A stretch of DNA of 64,000 nt from Tillandsia leiboldiana. Lineage: Eukaryota > Streptophyta > Magnoliopsida > Poales > Bromeliaceae. Shown here piece by piece: positions 24,280 through 34,314 of this stretch. The stretch lies in assembly GCA_029204045.2 (NCBI GenBank), contig CM055074.1, forward strand, positions 16,605,164 to 16,669,163. Reading direction: 5' to 3'. The notes beneath the pieces were generated by a model. The model had not been told where the DNA came from. It did not search any database and saw only the letters and a program-made list of their open reading frames with translations. Position 1 is the stretch's first letter; each line of letters opens with the position of its first letter. The position numbers and the translations under genes are program-made.

Positions 24280-24384
24280 TCATAAGGTTTATTTCATCTC
24301 TCCCATTTCAAAACACTCCCTCTCTCTCTCTAAAACTTCTCTAAGGGTTTTTCATCAAGATCAAGTGATTTGTTGCTTTGATTT

Positions 24385-24747
24385 GTAAGTTTCTTCATTA
24401 ATCTTGCTTTCTTTTGTTTCAAAACCCTAGTTTTTAGGTTTTGATGTTATTTTGAGGGATTTGTGAGTAGATCTTTATCTAAATGAAATCTCTTGCATAA
24501 ATCACCCCTTTTTCATGTTTAGAACATAAATGGTTGCTTTCTATGTAATTAGATTCATGTTTCCATGCTTATATGCTTGAATCTAACATTTTCATATGTT
24601 CTTGATATCAAAAAAATTGAGAATTAGGGCTTTCAAGTAAATGGATTTTAAATATTGAATCATCAATTGTGACTTGTTTAGAATGTTGTTTGAACATGTT
24701 TAAGCCTCAATATAAGATCAAATCATAGTGCATTGTGTTATTTGCAG
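24385..24747 (+). other. Candidate leader intron before third ORF (A)
   Basis: Donor ATTT/GTAAGT at 24385 and acceptor TTTGCAG/GAA ending at 24747, with a T-rich 363-bp interior; the ATG follows 3 bases later. B has the same arrangement (37862-38245). Splicing itself is inferred. Confidence 0.5.
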
Positions 24748-24750
24748 GAA

Positions 24751-26027
24751 ATGGCTTTTTCATGGTTTCTTGCACTAGTGATCTTGATGGCCACTGGAAG
24801 TGGACGTGGTCGCGGCTCTGGAAAGAAAAAGACTACGAAACGATCACGGAATGAAGATTCAACCAGCTCAGAATCTGAACATTCCTAAGAATATGAAGAG
24901 GAATCGGTTCAAGGAAAGGGAAAAGCACCTATGGCTCCTAGGAAAAAGAAATGTGCGGATTCTCCTCCGCGTAGAAGTACCGGTGGACCGGTAATACGCG
25001 AGCGCTCTCAACGACGATCAAATGTTGATGAAGGTGAACAGCATGTGAGTGCAAAATGCCTTGCTAGATTTGCAAACCGTACATGCATTGGAGAGCGACA
25101 CGTGAATTTTAACGAGCTATGTCGTGAGGTGCCAGACTTTGCAAGGCTTTTGGAACGAAGTCATATTCGGCCACTTGGCAGAGTTCAACCTAAGATGGGT
25201 TTTTGTGTGGAGATCATCAGGGAGTTCTACATGAGAGCTAACATACTTCAAAAGGACCATGACACAGGGGCCTTCATTATTGAAACAACAGTTAAGGACG
25301 TCAAGTTTGACATTACTCCAGCAGTAATTGGTGCAAATCTTGGATTAGCTGTTGACACTACTAGTGTTTATTACACTGATGGTGATTTCCGACATGACAC
25401 CCATTGGGACATTATTGTGGACTCTATTTGCAAGTCAGGGACGCACACGAACAGATCATATGTTGAATCAAAGGACCTAAAACCAGAGTATCATATCTTG
25501 TCCTTAATTGTATGCTACAACCTATTGCCCACACTGGGGACCAAAAGGATTCGATGGGATCGATTGCTACTTCTCTTTTTCCTTGGTCACCCGGAGAGTG
25601 CAAATGGAATTAACATCAACATTCCATTTCTTATTTGGCAGCAGATGGTACATGTCATTGAGGGAACAAGGCAACGTGACCTTCTACCGTATCCAATCTT
25701 GATTACTCGTATTCTGGAAGATCACGGAGTGGACATTTCTTGTGCCAAATATGATTATGGCTTGGGGGCAATTGATGGAATCACTTTAGCCAAGTCAGTT
25801 AGCACTTTGAAGACATTTGGGCATACAAAAGGCTATGCAAGTGAAGCGACACCGAGTGCACCACCTCGTCAAGAATCTCCTGAACCAGATGAGGTAGTAA
25901 CACTTCAAACCTTGCATCGGGATGTTCGCTCCTTAAAGAAAAGGATGGAGCAAGGCTTCAAGAAACTTGAGGATGGTTTAAAGAAAATCTTCGATATCCT
26001 TGGGTGCAAACATGATGATGTGGTCAC
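24751..26027 (+). pseudogene. Sirevirus A third ORF, split by element B
   Basis: ATG 24751 opens a frame with a hydrophobic start (MAFSWFLALVILMATG) followed by a lysine/arginine-rich and then serine/glutamate-rich stretch, a stop TAA at 24886, and about 380 further codons. The central part (about 25110-25790) resembles the plant 'putative transposon protein' domain seen in 3' ORFs of plant retroelements (IIREFYMRANIL, FDITPAVIGANLGLA). A C-terminal helix has alternating lysines (SLKKRMEQGFKKLEDGLKK). B is inserted at 26027 after GTCAC. The last codons lie at 41016-41097 and end acidic (DDDDSNEDE, TGA 41095). The stop and the insertion make it non-functional. A downstream start at ATG 24931 could bypass the stop. 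Confidence 0.75.
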
Positions 26028-26254
26028 TGTTACGGAATTTGAGTTGGCGTAGTTTCGTGAAAGGTTCAAGTCTTGAAGATTGAAGGTGAAGAAAGTTGGA
26101 TCATTTAACTCAATCTCAAGAAAGAAGAATTCAAAAGGATCAGGTATGTTTAACTAAAGTTTATTGGTGATCCGAATACTTCTTGTAGTGTAGAAACACC
26201 TGGAAGAATTTTTAATTGCATAAAAATTAAAAACTGGTGTTCGGACATGTTCAG

Positions 26255-26475
26255 GATCCGGATCAGAGCCAACAGTCCGGATCCCGAAGGTTGTTGTTTC
26301 ATACATTACTTCAATCCGGATCGCAGCATCTCACGATCCGGATCCCGAACGTTGAGTTTTCTGAAATGTATGAACGATCCGGATCAGGCATTCCGATCCG
26401 GATCCCGAACGTTTGTTTTCTGGAAACCGTCTTTATTGCTACTGCAATCCGGATCGCCCAAATCCGATCCGGATC
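26255..26475. promoter_or_regulatory. GATCCGGATC palindrome array in B U3
   Basis: Perfect GATCCGGATC at 26255, 26335, 26376, 26395 and 26466, with shortened forms near 26275, 26314 and 26447. Three are followed by CCGAA(C/G)G. All lie within 290 bases upstream of the TATA box. Confidence 0.85.
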
Positions 26476-26541
26476 GCCGTCCGTCAAAATTCCAGAAATG
26501 TTAGGTTTTTGATTCTTATCTCCTTCCAAATGTTTCTAACC

Positions 26542-26549
26542 TATAAATA
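26542..26549 (+). promoter_or_regulatory. TATA box of Sirevirus B LTR
   Basis: TATAAATA in an ACCTATAAATAGACCC context. The copy in the 3' LTR is at 40234-40241. Confidence 0.7.
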
Positions 26550-26843
26550 GACCCTATGACTCTTTTTCTAGGGTTAAGCAAAGAGGCCGATAAAAGAAAA
26601 ATAGCCGTCATATTCATATATCATTTTATACGGCCTAAGATCCACATATAGAGAAGAAAGGAAATCATTAGAGAATACTCTATGTTTCTTCATCTATATT
26701 GATTAGTTTGATTCTAGGTTTTCATACTCACATCTTGAGTTGAATCAAACTAATGAATACTTAGATGGTATTTCCGATCTATCTTTGATCTAAGTATTCG
26801 GCGGATCATCACCACCCAAAAACAACGATTTACCCCAAAATCG

Positions 26844-27021
26844 GCGTGTGGATTCGCGTGTCCTTGTGGATTCAAGGTTCAACCGCTCTCGTGGATTCGG
26901 AGCGAGGCACGTTCGTGGATTCGAAGGGTGCTACTGGGTGAAGACCGTGGATTCGGTTGGACATCGTGGATTCGACGTTGGACGCCGTGGATTCGGCGTT
27001 GGGCGCAGATCGTGGATTCGA
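26844..27021 (+). other. TGGATT-loop hairpin array in B LTR
   Basis: Eight stem-loops with loop TGGATT and a closing G-C pair. Examples: CCTTG/CAAGG (26862), GCTC..CG/CGGAGC with a bulge (26885), TTCG/CGAA plus outer GCAC/GTGC (26907), GACCG/CGGTT (26943), ACATCG/CGACGT (26961, perfect ACGTCG/CGACGT in the 3' LTR), ACGCCG/CGGCGT (26982). The last, at 27010, is weak. Confidence 0.75.
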
Positions 27022-27323
27022 GAAGCGTCGTGGAGCGAGCGGAGAAGATCCTCTAGGAGCGTATGGAAAAGGTTGAGTCGTAAGTGTGTACGGTAAATCA
27101 CCTTGTACGTGTCTTAATTATAGTGGATTTCGCCGTGTTATCGGTCCCGTGGTTTTTTACTCCGGTTTGTAGTTTTTCCACGTAAAAATCTTGCGTGTTA
27201 TTTTTATTTCCGCATTGGGTTTTTATCGCAACGATTTTTGAGTGTTTATACGTTTACACCTATTCACCCCCCTCTAGGTGTTTCTTTCCCTATTTAGATC
27301 TATTTTATATATAACCCAACAAG

Positions 27324-27334
27324 TGGTATCAGAG
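27324..27334 (+). other. Primer binding site of B
   Basis: TGGTATCAGAG matches the complement of initiator tRNA-Met. The next base is A where a perfect site has C. Confidence 0.85.
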
Positions 27335-27354
27335 AGGGAATAGGGTTGTAAACA

Positions 27355-29358
27355 ATGGTTGAAGGTGGAAACATCAATCGACCCCCTTTCTTTGATGGAA
27401 CAAATTATGCGTACTGGAAAGTACGGATGAAAGCCTTTTTAATTTCCATCGACGAAAGGGTGTGGCAATCAATTGAATTAGGATGGACTAATCCAACTGA
27501 AATTATCTCTGATGTTCGCACCTTAAAACCTAGGTCAAAATGGACCAAGGAAGAGTTAGATTCATCTTCTTACAATGGCAAGGGAATTAATGCTATTTTT
27601 AATGCCTTATCTCAAACTGAATTCTCTCGCGTCTCGGCATGTGAGACTGCGAAAGAAATCTGGGATGTTCTTCAGGTTACACATGAGGGAACTAACCTCG
27701 TGAAGATTCAGAAACTGCAAATGCTTACGAGCAAGTTTGACTCTATCTTGATGGCAGAAAATGAATCTTTCACGGACTACTATACACGATTGCAAGACAT
27801 CGTAAACTCATGTGCTAACCTGGGAGAGAAGATTCCAGAATTTAAGGTTGTAAGAAAGATCTTAAGAACTCTTCCTGAACGATTTCGCCCAAAGGTTACA
27901 GCCATTGAAACTATTAAACACCCGGACGAAATACGTGTAGAAGAATTAGTTGGTTCATTACAAACTTATGAAATGACATTTACTACTAACAATTCTTCTG
28001 GAAAAGCAACCTCTTCTAAGTCTTCAGGTTATGCGTTGAAAACAACTAAGGAAGAAGACGCGGATACATCCTCCTCAGACGATGACGAGAACCTTTCTAT
28101 GGAGGAATTTGAGAAGCAGCTCGCTCTCTTGACAAGGAAGTTTCGCCGCAACTTTCGAAGGGGTAATTCAAGTAAATCTCCATCCTTCGGAAAGTCGAAC
28201 AAAGGCAAGGGTACTTCAAGTTACAAGTCAAGAAAGCAAGAGAACTTCTCAAAGGATAAGAAAAGTTCAGAGGGACAACTACAATGCTTCAAATGTCGAG
28301 GCTACGGCCACATTGCAACGGAGTGTCCCAACAAGTATCCGGCAAAGAAGAAGGCGATGCAAGTCGTCACTTGGGATGACAACTCAACGTCAAATGAGTC
28401 GTCTTCAAGTGATGAAGAAAAGAGCACCACGGCATTCCACGCGTCCACATCTTCACCCTTCATGTGCTTTATGGCAAGTACGTCCGAGTCATTGTCCAAC
28501 TCCACTGTTGAAAAGATTGCAACGGACAACGAATCGGATGATTCGGAAGGTGAAGATTTTGCTCTAGCCTACCACAGACTTTTGAGGGATTCAAAGAAAG
28601 TGGCTAAGCAAAACAAGAGTTTGAGAGGGAGATTGCATGATCTCGAAGAAGAAGCAAAAAGGGCAACTTCTCTCTCAAACGCTCTTGAAGTGGAAAGGGA
28701 AAATCTGATAAAGCTAAATGTTTCCCTTCAAGAGTCCAATGAGCTTTTTGAGAAGGAACATACAAATCTGGTGGATAAAGCGGATCACTTCTCAAAGCTC
28801 TACAACGAGGCTCGACAGGATAACCTGGAAATGACAAAGACCATTTTCCAACTCAAGGATGACTTGCAGCGATTCTCTTCAGGAAGGAGTAAGTTGGATA
28901 GGCTTCTTGGTCTTGGTCAAACAAATCGGTTCGGCCTCGGGTACACTCAAACTGGAAACAGTCCAAGTTCGAGTGGGACAGTTTTTGTGCCTCAGTCGGT
29001 ATCTCCTCCTCCGACACCGGAATTCAAGACAAACAACGACAACAAACCTACTTCATCCTCTTTGGGATCGTCAAGATCTAAGGTATGTTTTCGTTGTGGT
29101 GTTTCAGGGCACATAAGAAGATATTGCAAGACGGGAGTCAAACGCTCACTTCAAACACCTCTTGCAATGACTACCACAAAGGTGATTCCTCGGAAATCAA
29201 TTGCAATTCAATTGAAGGAAAAGAACCTTGGTAGTTTACCGCGCAAGACGACCTCATCAAGGAGCGGCAATCGTTTTAACAAGACGCTTTCACCTAGGCA
29301 TATAACTTCCACGACCATTACCGACGCATTCCAAAAAGGTTTGGGTGCGCAAAGGTGA
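27355..29358 (+). CDS. gag: Sirevirus B gag polyprotein
   Basis: A 667-residue open frame from ATG 27355 (MVEGGNINRPP). It is the capsid/nucleocapsid protein, which assembles cytoplasmic particles around element RNA. Residues about 10-30 carry FFDGTNYAYWKVRMKAFL. A basic stretch with RKFRRNFRRG comes before CCHC knuckle 1 at residue 311 (CFKCRGYGHIATEC). A long charged helical region with heptad-like leucines follows (about 400-520), then knuckle 2 at 578 (CFRCGVSGHIRRYC). Two knuckles flanking a coiled coil and a long C-terminal part are usual for Sirevirus gag. The frame ends at TGA 29356, while pol continues in another frame that overlaps its last 14 bases, so a frameshift or a sequencing indel separates them. 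In A the same junction is in one frame. Confidence 0.9.
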   Translation: MVEGGNINRPPFFDGTNYAYWKVRMKAFLISIDERVWQSIELGWTNPTEIISDVRTLKPRSKWTKEELDSSSYNGKGINAIFNALSQTEFSRVSACETAKEIWDVLQVTHEGTNLVKIQKLQMLTSKFDSILMAENESFTDYYTRLQDIVNSCANLGEKIPEFKVVRKILRTLPERFRPKVTAIETIKHPDEIRVEELVGSLQTYEMTFTTNNSSGKATSSKSSGYALKTTKEEDADTSSSDDDENLSMEEFEKQLALLTRKFRRNFRRGNSSKSPSFGKSNKGKGTSSYKSRKQENFSKDKKSSEGQLQCFKCRGYGHIATECPNKYPAKKKAMQVVTWDDNSTSNESSSSDEEKSTTAFHASTSSPFMCFMASTSESLSNSTVEKIATDNESDDSEGEDFALAYHRLLRDSKKVAKQNKSLRGRLHDLEEEAKRATSLSNALEVERENLIKLNVSLQESNELFEKEHTNLVDKADHFSKLYNEARQDNLEMTKTIFQLKDDLQRFSSGRSKLDRLLGLGQTNRFGLGYTQTGNSPSSSGTVFVPQSVSPPPTPEFKTNNDNKPTSSSLGSSRSKVCFRCGVSGHIRRYCKTGVKRSLQTPLAMTTTKVIPRKSIAIQLKEKNLGSLPRKTTSSRSGNRFNKTLSPRHITSTTITDAFQKGLGAQR

Positions 29359-32300
29359 AATCTTTCCTTGTCTTGTTACCAATGTTTCCTTGCATGCATA
29401 TGATAGTTCGTCTTGGTATCTGGATAGCGGGTGTTCCCGTCACATGACCGGTGACAAAAATAGTTTTCAAAATCTTGAGAAAATCTCCGGAGGACTCATT
29501 GTTTTCGGAGACGGTCGATCTTCCAAAATTGTTGGAAAAGGAACAGTAGCTATTCCAGATGGCCCGGTTCTAAATAATGTGTTATTTGTTGATGGTCTTA
29601 AGACTAACCTCATAAGCATAAGTCAACTTTGCGACAATGGTTTTTCTGTTAACTTTTCATCTGTTGAATATGTTGTAACTGATAAGGACCATGTCTTCTT
29701 TTTAAAAGGGGTTAGATCTGAAAACAATTGCTATGTTATTCCTAATAAAATTTCAGAAAAATGTAATCTAGTTTCTTTGAATAATGAAACAATTTGGCAT
29801 GAAAGGCTAGGTCACATAAATTTTAGGGAACTTGCTAGAATTTCAAACAAGGACGTGGTCAAGGGGGTTCCAAAACTTTTATTTAAACAAAACATTTTGT
29901 GTGGTGGTTGCCAAAAGGGAAAACAGTCCAGGACTGCACACAAGAACTTGAACCACGTTGGTACAAAACGGCCTTTGGAACTTTTACACATGGATTTAAT
30001 GGGGCCACTCGTCAACCATCTTTGGGAGGTAAATGGTATATTTTCTTGATGATTGATGATTTCTCTCGGTATTCTTGGGTAGCATTTTTAAAAGAGAAAG
30101 CTAATACTTTTGATTCTTTTCACGAGATTTGCCTTCGTATTATGATTGAAAAGAATGAAAAGATCATTCGTGTTAGAAGTGATAGAGGTGGAGAATTCGT
30201 TAACTCTAAATTCATTGACTTTTGCACTTCAAACGGTATTAAGCATGAATTCTCTGCACCCTATACACCTCAACAGAATGGTGTTGTCGAGCGCAAAAAC
30301 AGGGTTGTTCAAGAGATGGCACGTGTTATGCTTCACAGCCGGAATTTACCGCTACATTTTTGGGCTGAAGCTGTGAACACTGCAATCTATGTAATTAATC
30401 GAGTTTATTTGCGCCCGGGAACGTTAAATACACCATATGAACTATGGTGTGGTAGAAAACCCAACATCAAATATTTTCGCATCTTCGGGAGTCGGTGTTA
30501 CACTTTACGTGACCGTGAAAATCTTGGAAAGTTTGACTCTCGAAGTGACGAAGGAATTTTCTTGGGGTATTCTACAAATAGTAGAGCATATCGAGTATTT
30601 AACTTGGAATCTAAGACGATCGTAGAATCTATAAATGTTAAAGTAGATGAAGCTTTTCACTTTGGATCTGGAAAATCTACCCTCGATATCTCTCTAGATG
30701 ATGATTCACCTGCCATTGCATCTTCTCATAATAATACTTCCAATATTAATGATGCGTCTAATGGTTCTTCAAGTTTATCTGATGTGCAGGAATCATCTCA
30801 TATACCTCCGAGTACTCCGTTTCAACAAACGCCACGAATCTCCAAAGATCATCCGGAATCGAATATTATTGGGGATCCACAAGAAGGAGTTAGAACTCGG
30901 AGGCAGTTGGTTTGTGGATTCGCTTGCTACGTATCTTTAATCGAACCAAAGAACATAGATGAAGCTCTTCAGGATGACTACTGGATTAAAGCAATGCAGG
31001 AAGAGCTCCATCAATTTGAGCGAAACAAAGTCTGGGAATTAACAAAGCCTCCTAAGCAACATAATGTGATAGGTACCAAATGGATTTTCAAGAACAAGAA
31101 AAATGAGGATGGTACTATCATCAGGAACAAGGCACGATTAGTTGCTCAAGGCTACTCTCAAGTAGAAGGTATAGACTTTGATGAAACATTTGCCCCTGTA
31201 GCTAGACTCGAGTCCATTCGTATACTATTTGCTATTGCTTGTCATTTTAAAATCAAATTATTTCAAATGGACGTTAAGAGCGCGTTTCTAAATAGTTTTT
31301 TAAATGAGGAAGTTTATGTGGCTCAACCGAAAGGTTTTGTAGACCATAAACAACCTAACCATGTTTTTCGTTTGAAAAAGGCTCTTTACGGTCTGAAACA
31401 AGCACTGCGAGCATGGTACGAAAGGTTGACAAAGCACCTTTTGGAGAAGGGCTATACTCGAGGGGGAGCTGACAGGACTCTCTTTGTGAAGCATTATCAA
31501 AGCAATTTCATTGTAGCACAAATCTATGTCGATGACATTGTATTTGGCGCAACAAGAGATAATGATGCTTCTAAATTCGCGGAGACCATGGAAAGCGAAT
31601 TTGAGATGTCCATGATGGGCGAATTGACTTATTTTCTTGGATTGCAAATTAAACAAAATGATGAAGGTATTCACTTTGAGTCAATCCAAGTCATGCAATG
31701 GAGTTGGTTAAAAAGTTTACTTAGAAAATTCGAAGGATTTTTCGACTCCAATGGGAACTAGCCACAAGGGACTTGGAAGTGATTTCACAAAGTGAGAATG
31801 TAGACGAGAAATTGTATCGAAGTATGATTGGAAGTCTACTTTACCTCACGGCTAGTCGCCCGGATATATCCTTTAGTGTTGGGATTTGCGCGAGATATCA
31901 ATCAGCACCAAAGGAGGTTCACCTGAAAGCGGTTGAAAAGGATCATCCGGTACATCAAAGGATCAATCAATTTCGGAATTTGGTATCCTATGGGAACAAG
32001 TTTGGATATTGTTGGATACTCAGATGCCGATTGGGCAGGATCAGTGGATGATCGGAAAAGCACGAGTGGTGCATGCTCTATCTCGGCCATTGCCTTGTTG
32101 CATGGCACAGTAAAAGCAGAATTGCATAGCACTCTCGACTGCCGAAGCGGAATACATTTCAGCGGGTAGTTGTTCAACCCAACTCATTTGGATGAAGAGT
32201 GGTTGAGCGACTTCCGGATTTCAGCATCTTCGGTAACAATTCTTTGTGACAACACAAGTGCAATTAACATTTTCTAAAAAACCCTGTGTTGCACTCTAGA

Positions 32301-32472
32301 ACAAAACGTATTGAACTTAGATATCATTTTCTTAGAGTGCTAGTTGAATCAAATACTCTTCAACTTTCATATATTTCAACTGAAGATCATTAGCTGACAT
32401 TTTAACAAAACCTTTGGATCAAAAACGTTTTATTCATTTGCGAAAGCAATTGGAATGCTTTCCTTGAAATAA
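29345..32472 (+). pseudogene. pol: Sirevirus B pol, left copy, frame broken
   Basis: Protease with YLDSGCSRHMTG (about 29416), integrase zinc finger (HERLGHIN, then CGGCQKGK, about 29800-29920), integrase core with LHMDLMGP, SDRGGEF and VVERKNR (about 29980-30300), reverse transcriptase from about 30960 with KARLVAQGYSQ and the active site YVDD at 31525, and RNase H with GYSDADWAGS (about 32010). The order PR-IN-RT-RH is copia. Frame changes occur near 30010, 31680, 31770 and 31930-32150. The second copy (34315-36697) has errors at other places, so at least several breaks look like sequence errors and not real mutations. Stop TAA 32470. Confidence 0.85.
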
Positions 32473-32839
32473 ACTTCTTTTTGAAACCTTTGCTTAGGAT
32501 AGGTTTTGTTTTTGTTTTGTTTTGTTCATTATCTATGTTTGTACATAGGACACTAATTGAGCATATATCATAATTGCTTTAATTGCATCTTTTCGCACAT
32601 TTAGAAATTTATTATGCTTTTTGCCATCATAATATTTCACTGTTGCAATGATCATTATGTTAATTAAATCATCTTCTAATGATCAAAGTCAATTTCTCTC
32701 TCAATGATCTTTGGTATAGTCACTTATCTTATTTGACTGCTTAGTCGAGTATGAAATCGAGATCAATTTTTGGTTGAATACTTTATATCTTAAATAATTG
32801 ATAGCCAATTGCGGAGGAGTCAAAGAAAGTAAATGCTCA

Positions 32840-33070
32840 CAAGATGTGGAAAGAGTTACATCCCAATGAGGAGTGTGAAAATACCACCACATGGAGGAAG
32901 AGCTACCACCTCGGTCGTCCGAGTATTGTGTGCCGCTACCACATGTATACAAAGCATGGTGTTCAATTTTTTGATTAAGTAAAATGCATGATTGAAATAC
33001 TTGACTCCGTCAAATTTCAAGGTTTGGTCTAAGGTGGGATTTTCAAAGAAAGATGCTCCAAAGAGCCACT
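32840..33070 (+). promoter_or_regulatory. Conserved non-coding block upstream of third ORF (B)
   Basis: Counterpart of 23395-23660 in element A; repeated at 37070-37300 in the duplicated segment. Shares GGTCGTCCG, CTACCACATG and AGAGCCAC strings. Confidence 0.65.
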
Positions 33071-33404
33071 CTCTTCAACAGATTGTCTAGAAAAATTAGT
33101 CTACCATATTGGGATTTCAAACCATCTATTGATCTTTGTATTTCATTTTCTTTACCGAATGATGATTTGATAAAGGCATTACTCATAAGATCAAGTTAGA
33201 TGTAATGAAGGTGTTCAACTTTAAGGGATTTAATTCTTGTAAATTCTCGTTCATTTTTGGATATTATTGATAGATTTGGCATAATCTATTCTTGTTGTAT
33301 GAAACGATGATTTTTGTTTAAAGTTGATACACGATTGTGCTTACAATCTTTTTCTGGTTTTTTCTGAATTTCTCTGAAATTTTTCTGAAGAAAAAGTTGG
33401 AGCC

Positions 33405-33496
33405 GATCCGGATCGGGCAAGATGATCCGGATCCCGAACGCAGGCTTTTTCCTGCGGCTGGCCGATCCGGATCGAAATCTCGATCCGATCCGGATC
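33405..33496. promoter_or_regulatory. Second GATCCGGATC array, upstream of third ORF (B)
   Basis: Four perfect GATCCGGATC palindromes at 33405, 33424, 33464 and 33487 within 92 bases, one followed by CCGAACG as in B's LTR. Repeated near 37634-37728 in the duplicated segment. Confidence 0.85.
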
Positions 33497-34026
33497 ACGG
33501 CTAGGGTTTTAATAAGAACAAGAGGGTTTTGATTTCTTTACCTTAATCTTTTGTTCTCAAGTCTCTAGAGCCTCTCTCTCTAGAACTATTGCACCTTGGA
33601 GCTTTCCAAACTCAAGTTCTTCGAATACAAGTAAGTTTTATTGATCAAAATCTCGTTTTTCACCGTTTTTCTCTTTTCCTCCTCAAACGTGATGAATTTC
33701 TTGGATCAATTTCGTTTTGTGGGATGGTTTTTGGTCAACTTCTTTTGAACTTAGCCTCTGGGTAGATTGTTTGGTATCTGCTAGGTGATTCTTTAGCTTA
33801 CCGGCTTTTTTGGCTTCGCTTTCTAAACAGTTCGGTTTTAGGTCATATAATAAGGATTTTCGCAAATCATGCAATTGATCTCTTTTAAAAGTCTATTTGC
33901 AAACTAATTTGCTCTAGTCTCTCTTACATGATTATGATTATTTGGGTACAATTTTCCCTTTTTGAAAACTCACTTTTCAGTGTTGCTTGAGTTGGTTTTC
34001 AAGGATACATTTTTCACTAGCAATCA

Positions 34027-34214
34027 ATGGTGATCACTTGGTTATTTTCAGATTTGCTGCCATGGTACATGTCACGGATACTGCCAAGCCTAAGAAGGCT
34101 AAGCAAGCGAAAAGACGACTAAGGATGATTCCGACACGGAGTCGGAGACGGAGTCGATCGACTGGGCTAACATCGAACTCGAGGGAGCTGCTCCCATTAT
34201 CTCCAAAGGGAAGC
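34027..34214 (+). pseudogene. B third ORF, left copy, cut by gap
   Basis: Start ATG 34027 of the same ORF as 38271. It has one-base differences that break the frame after the hydrophobic start, and it ends at the N gap. Best read as an error-rich contig end. Confidence 0.7.
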
Positions 34215-34314
34215 NNNNNNNNNNNNNNNNNNNNNNNNNNNNNNNNNNNNNNNNNNNNNNNNNNNNNNNNNNNNNNNNNNNNNNNNNNNNNNNNNNNNNN
34301 NNNNNNNNNNNNNN
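34215..34314. other. Assembly gap of 100 N
   Basis: Exactly 100 N, the conventional placeholder for a gap of unknown size. The flanks overlap in content (see 34315-38458). Confidence 0.99.

Larger units (their letters stand above)
22986..24384 (+). other. A non-coding region where pol should be, then third-ORF leader
   Basis: There is no pol. About 3.1 kb present in B between the gag end and this AT-rich stretch is missing. What remains aligns in order with B's post-pol region: a conserved block (23395-23660), CCGG palindromes (24021-24279) and a CT-rich leader (24300-24340) ahead of a candidate splice donor at 24385. Confidence 0.6.
26028..27321 (+). repeat. Sirevirus B 5' LTR
   Basis: Starts TGTTACGGAATTTGAG, ends ATAACCCAACA. 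It contains the GATCCGGATC array, a TATAAATA box at 26542, TGGATT hairpins and the CACCTATTCACCCCCC tract, in the same order as A although the sequences have diverged. Confidence 0.95.
32473..34026 (+). other. B pol-to-third-ORF leader region, left copy
   Basis: AT-rich non-coding stretch aligned with A's 22986-24750. It holds the conserved block (32840-33070), four GATCCGGATC sites (33405-33496), a CT-rich leader (33560-33600) and a GTAAGT donor at 33631. The acceptor seen in the right copy (38245) reads TTCAAGG here, one of many differences between the copies. Confidence 0.7.
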
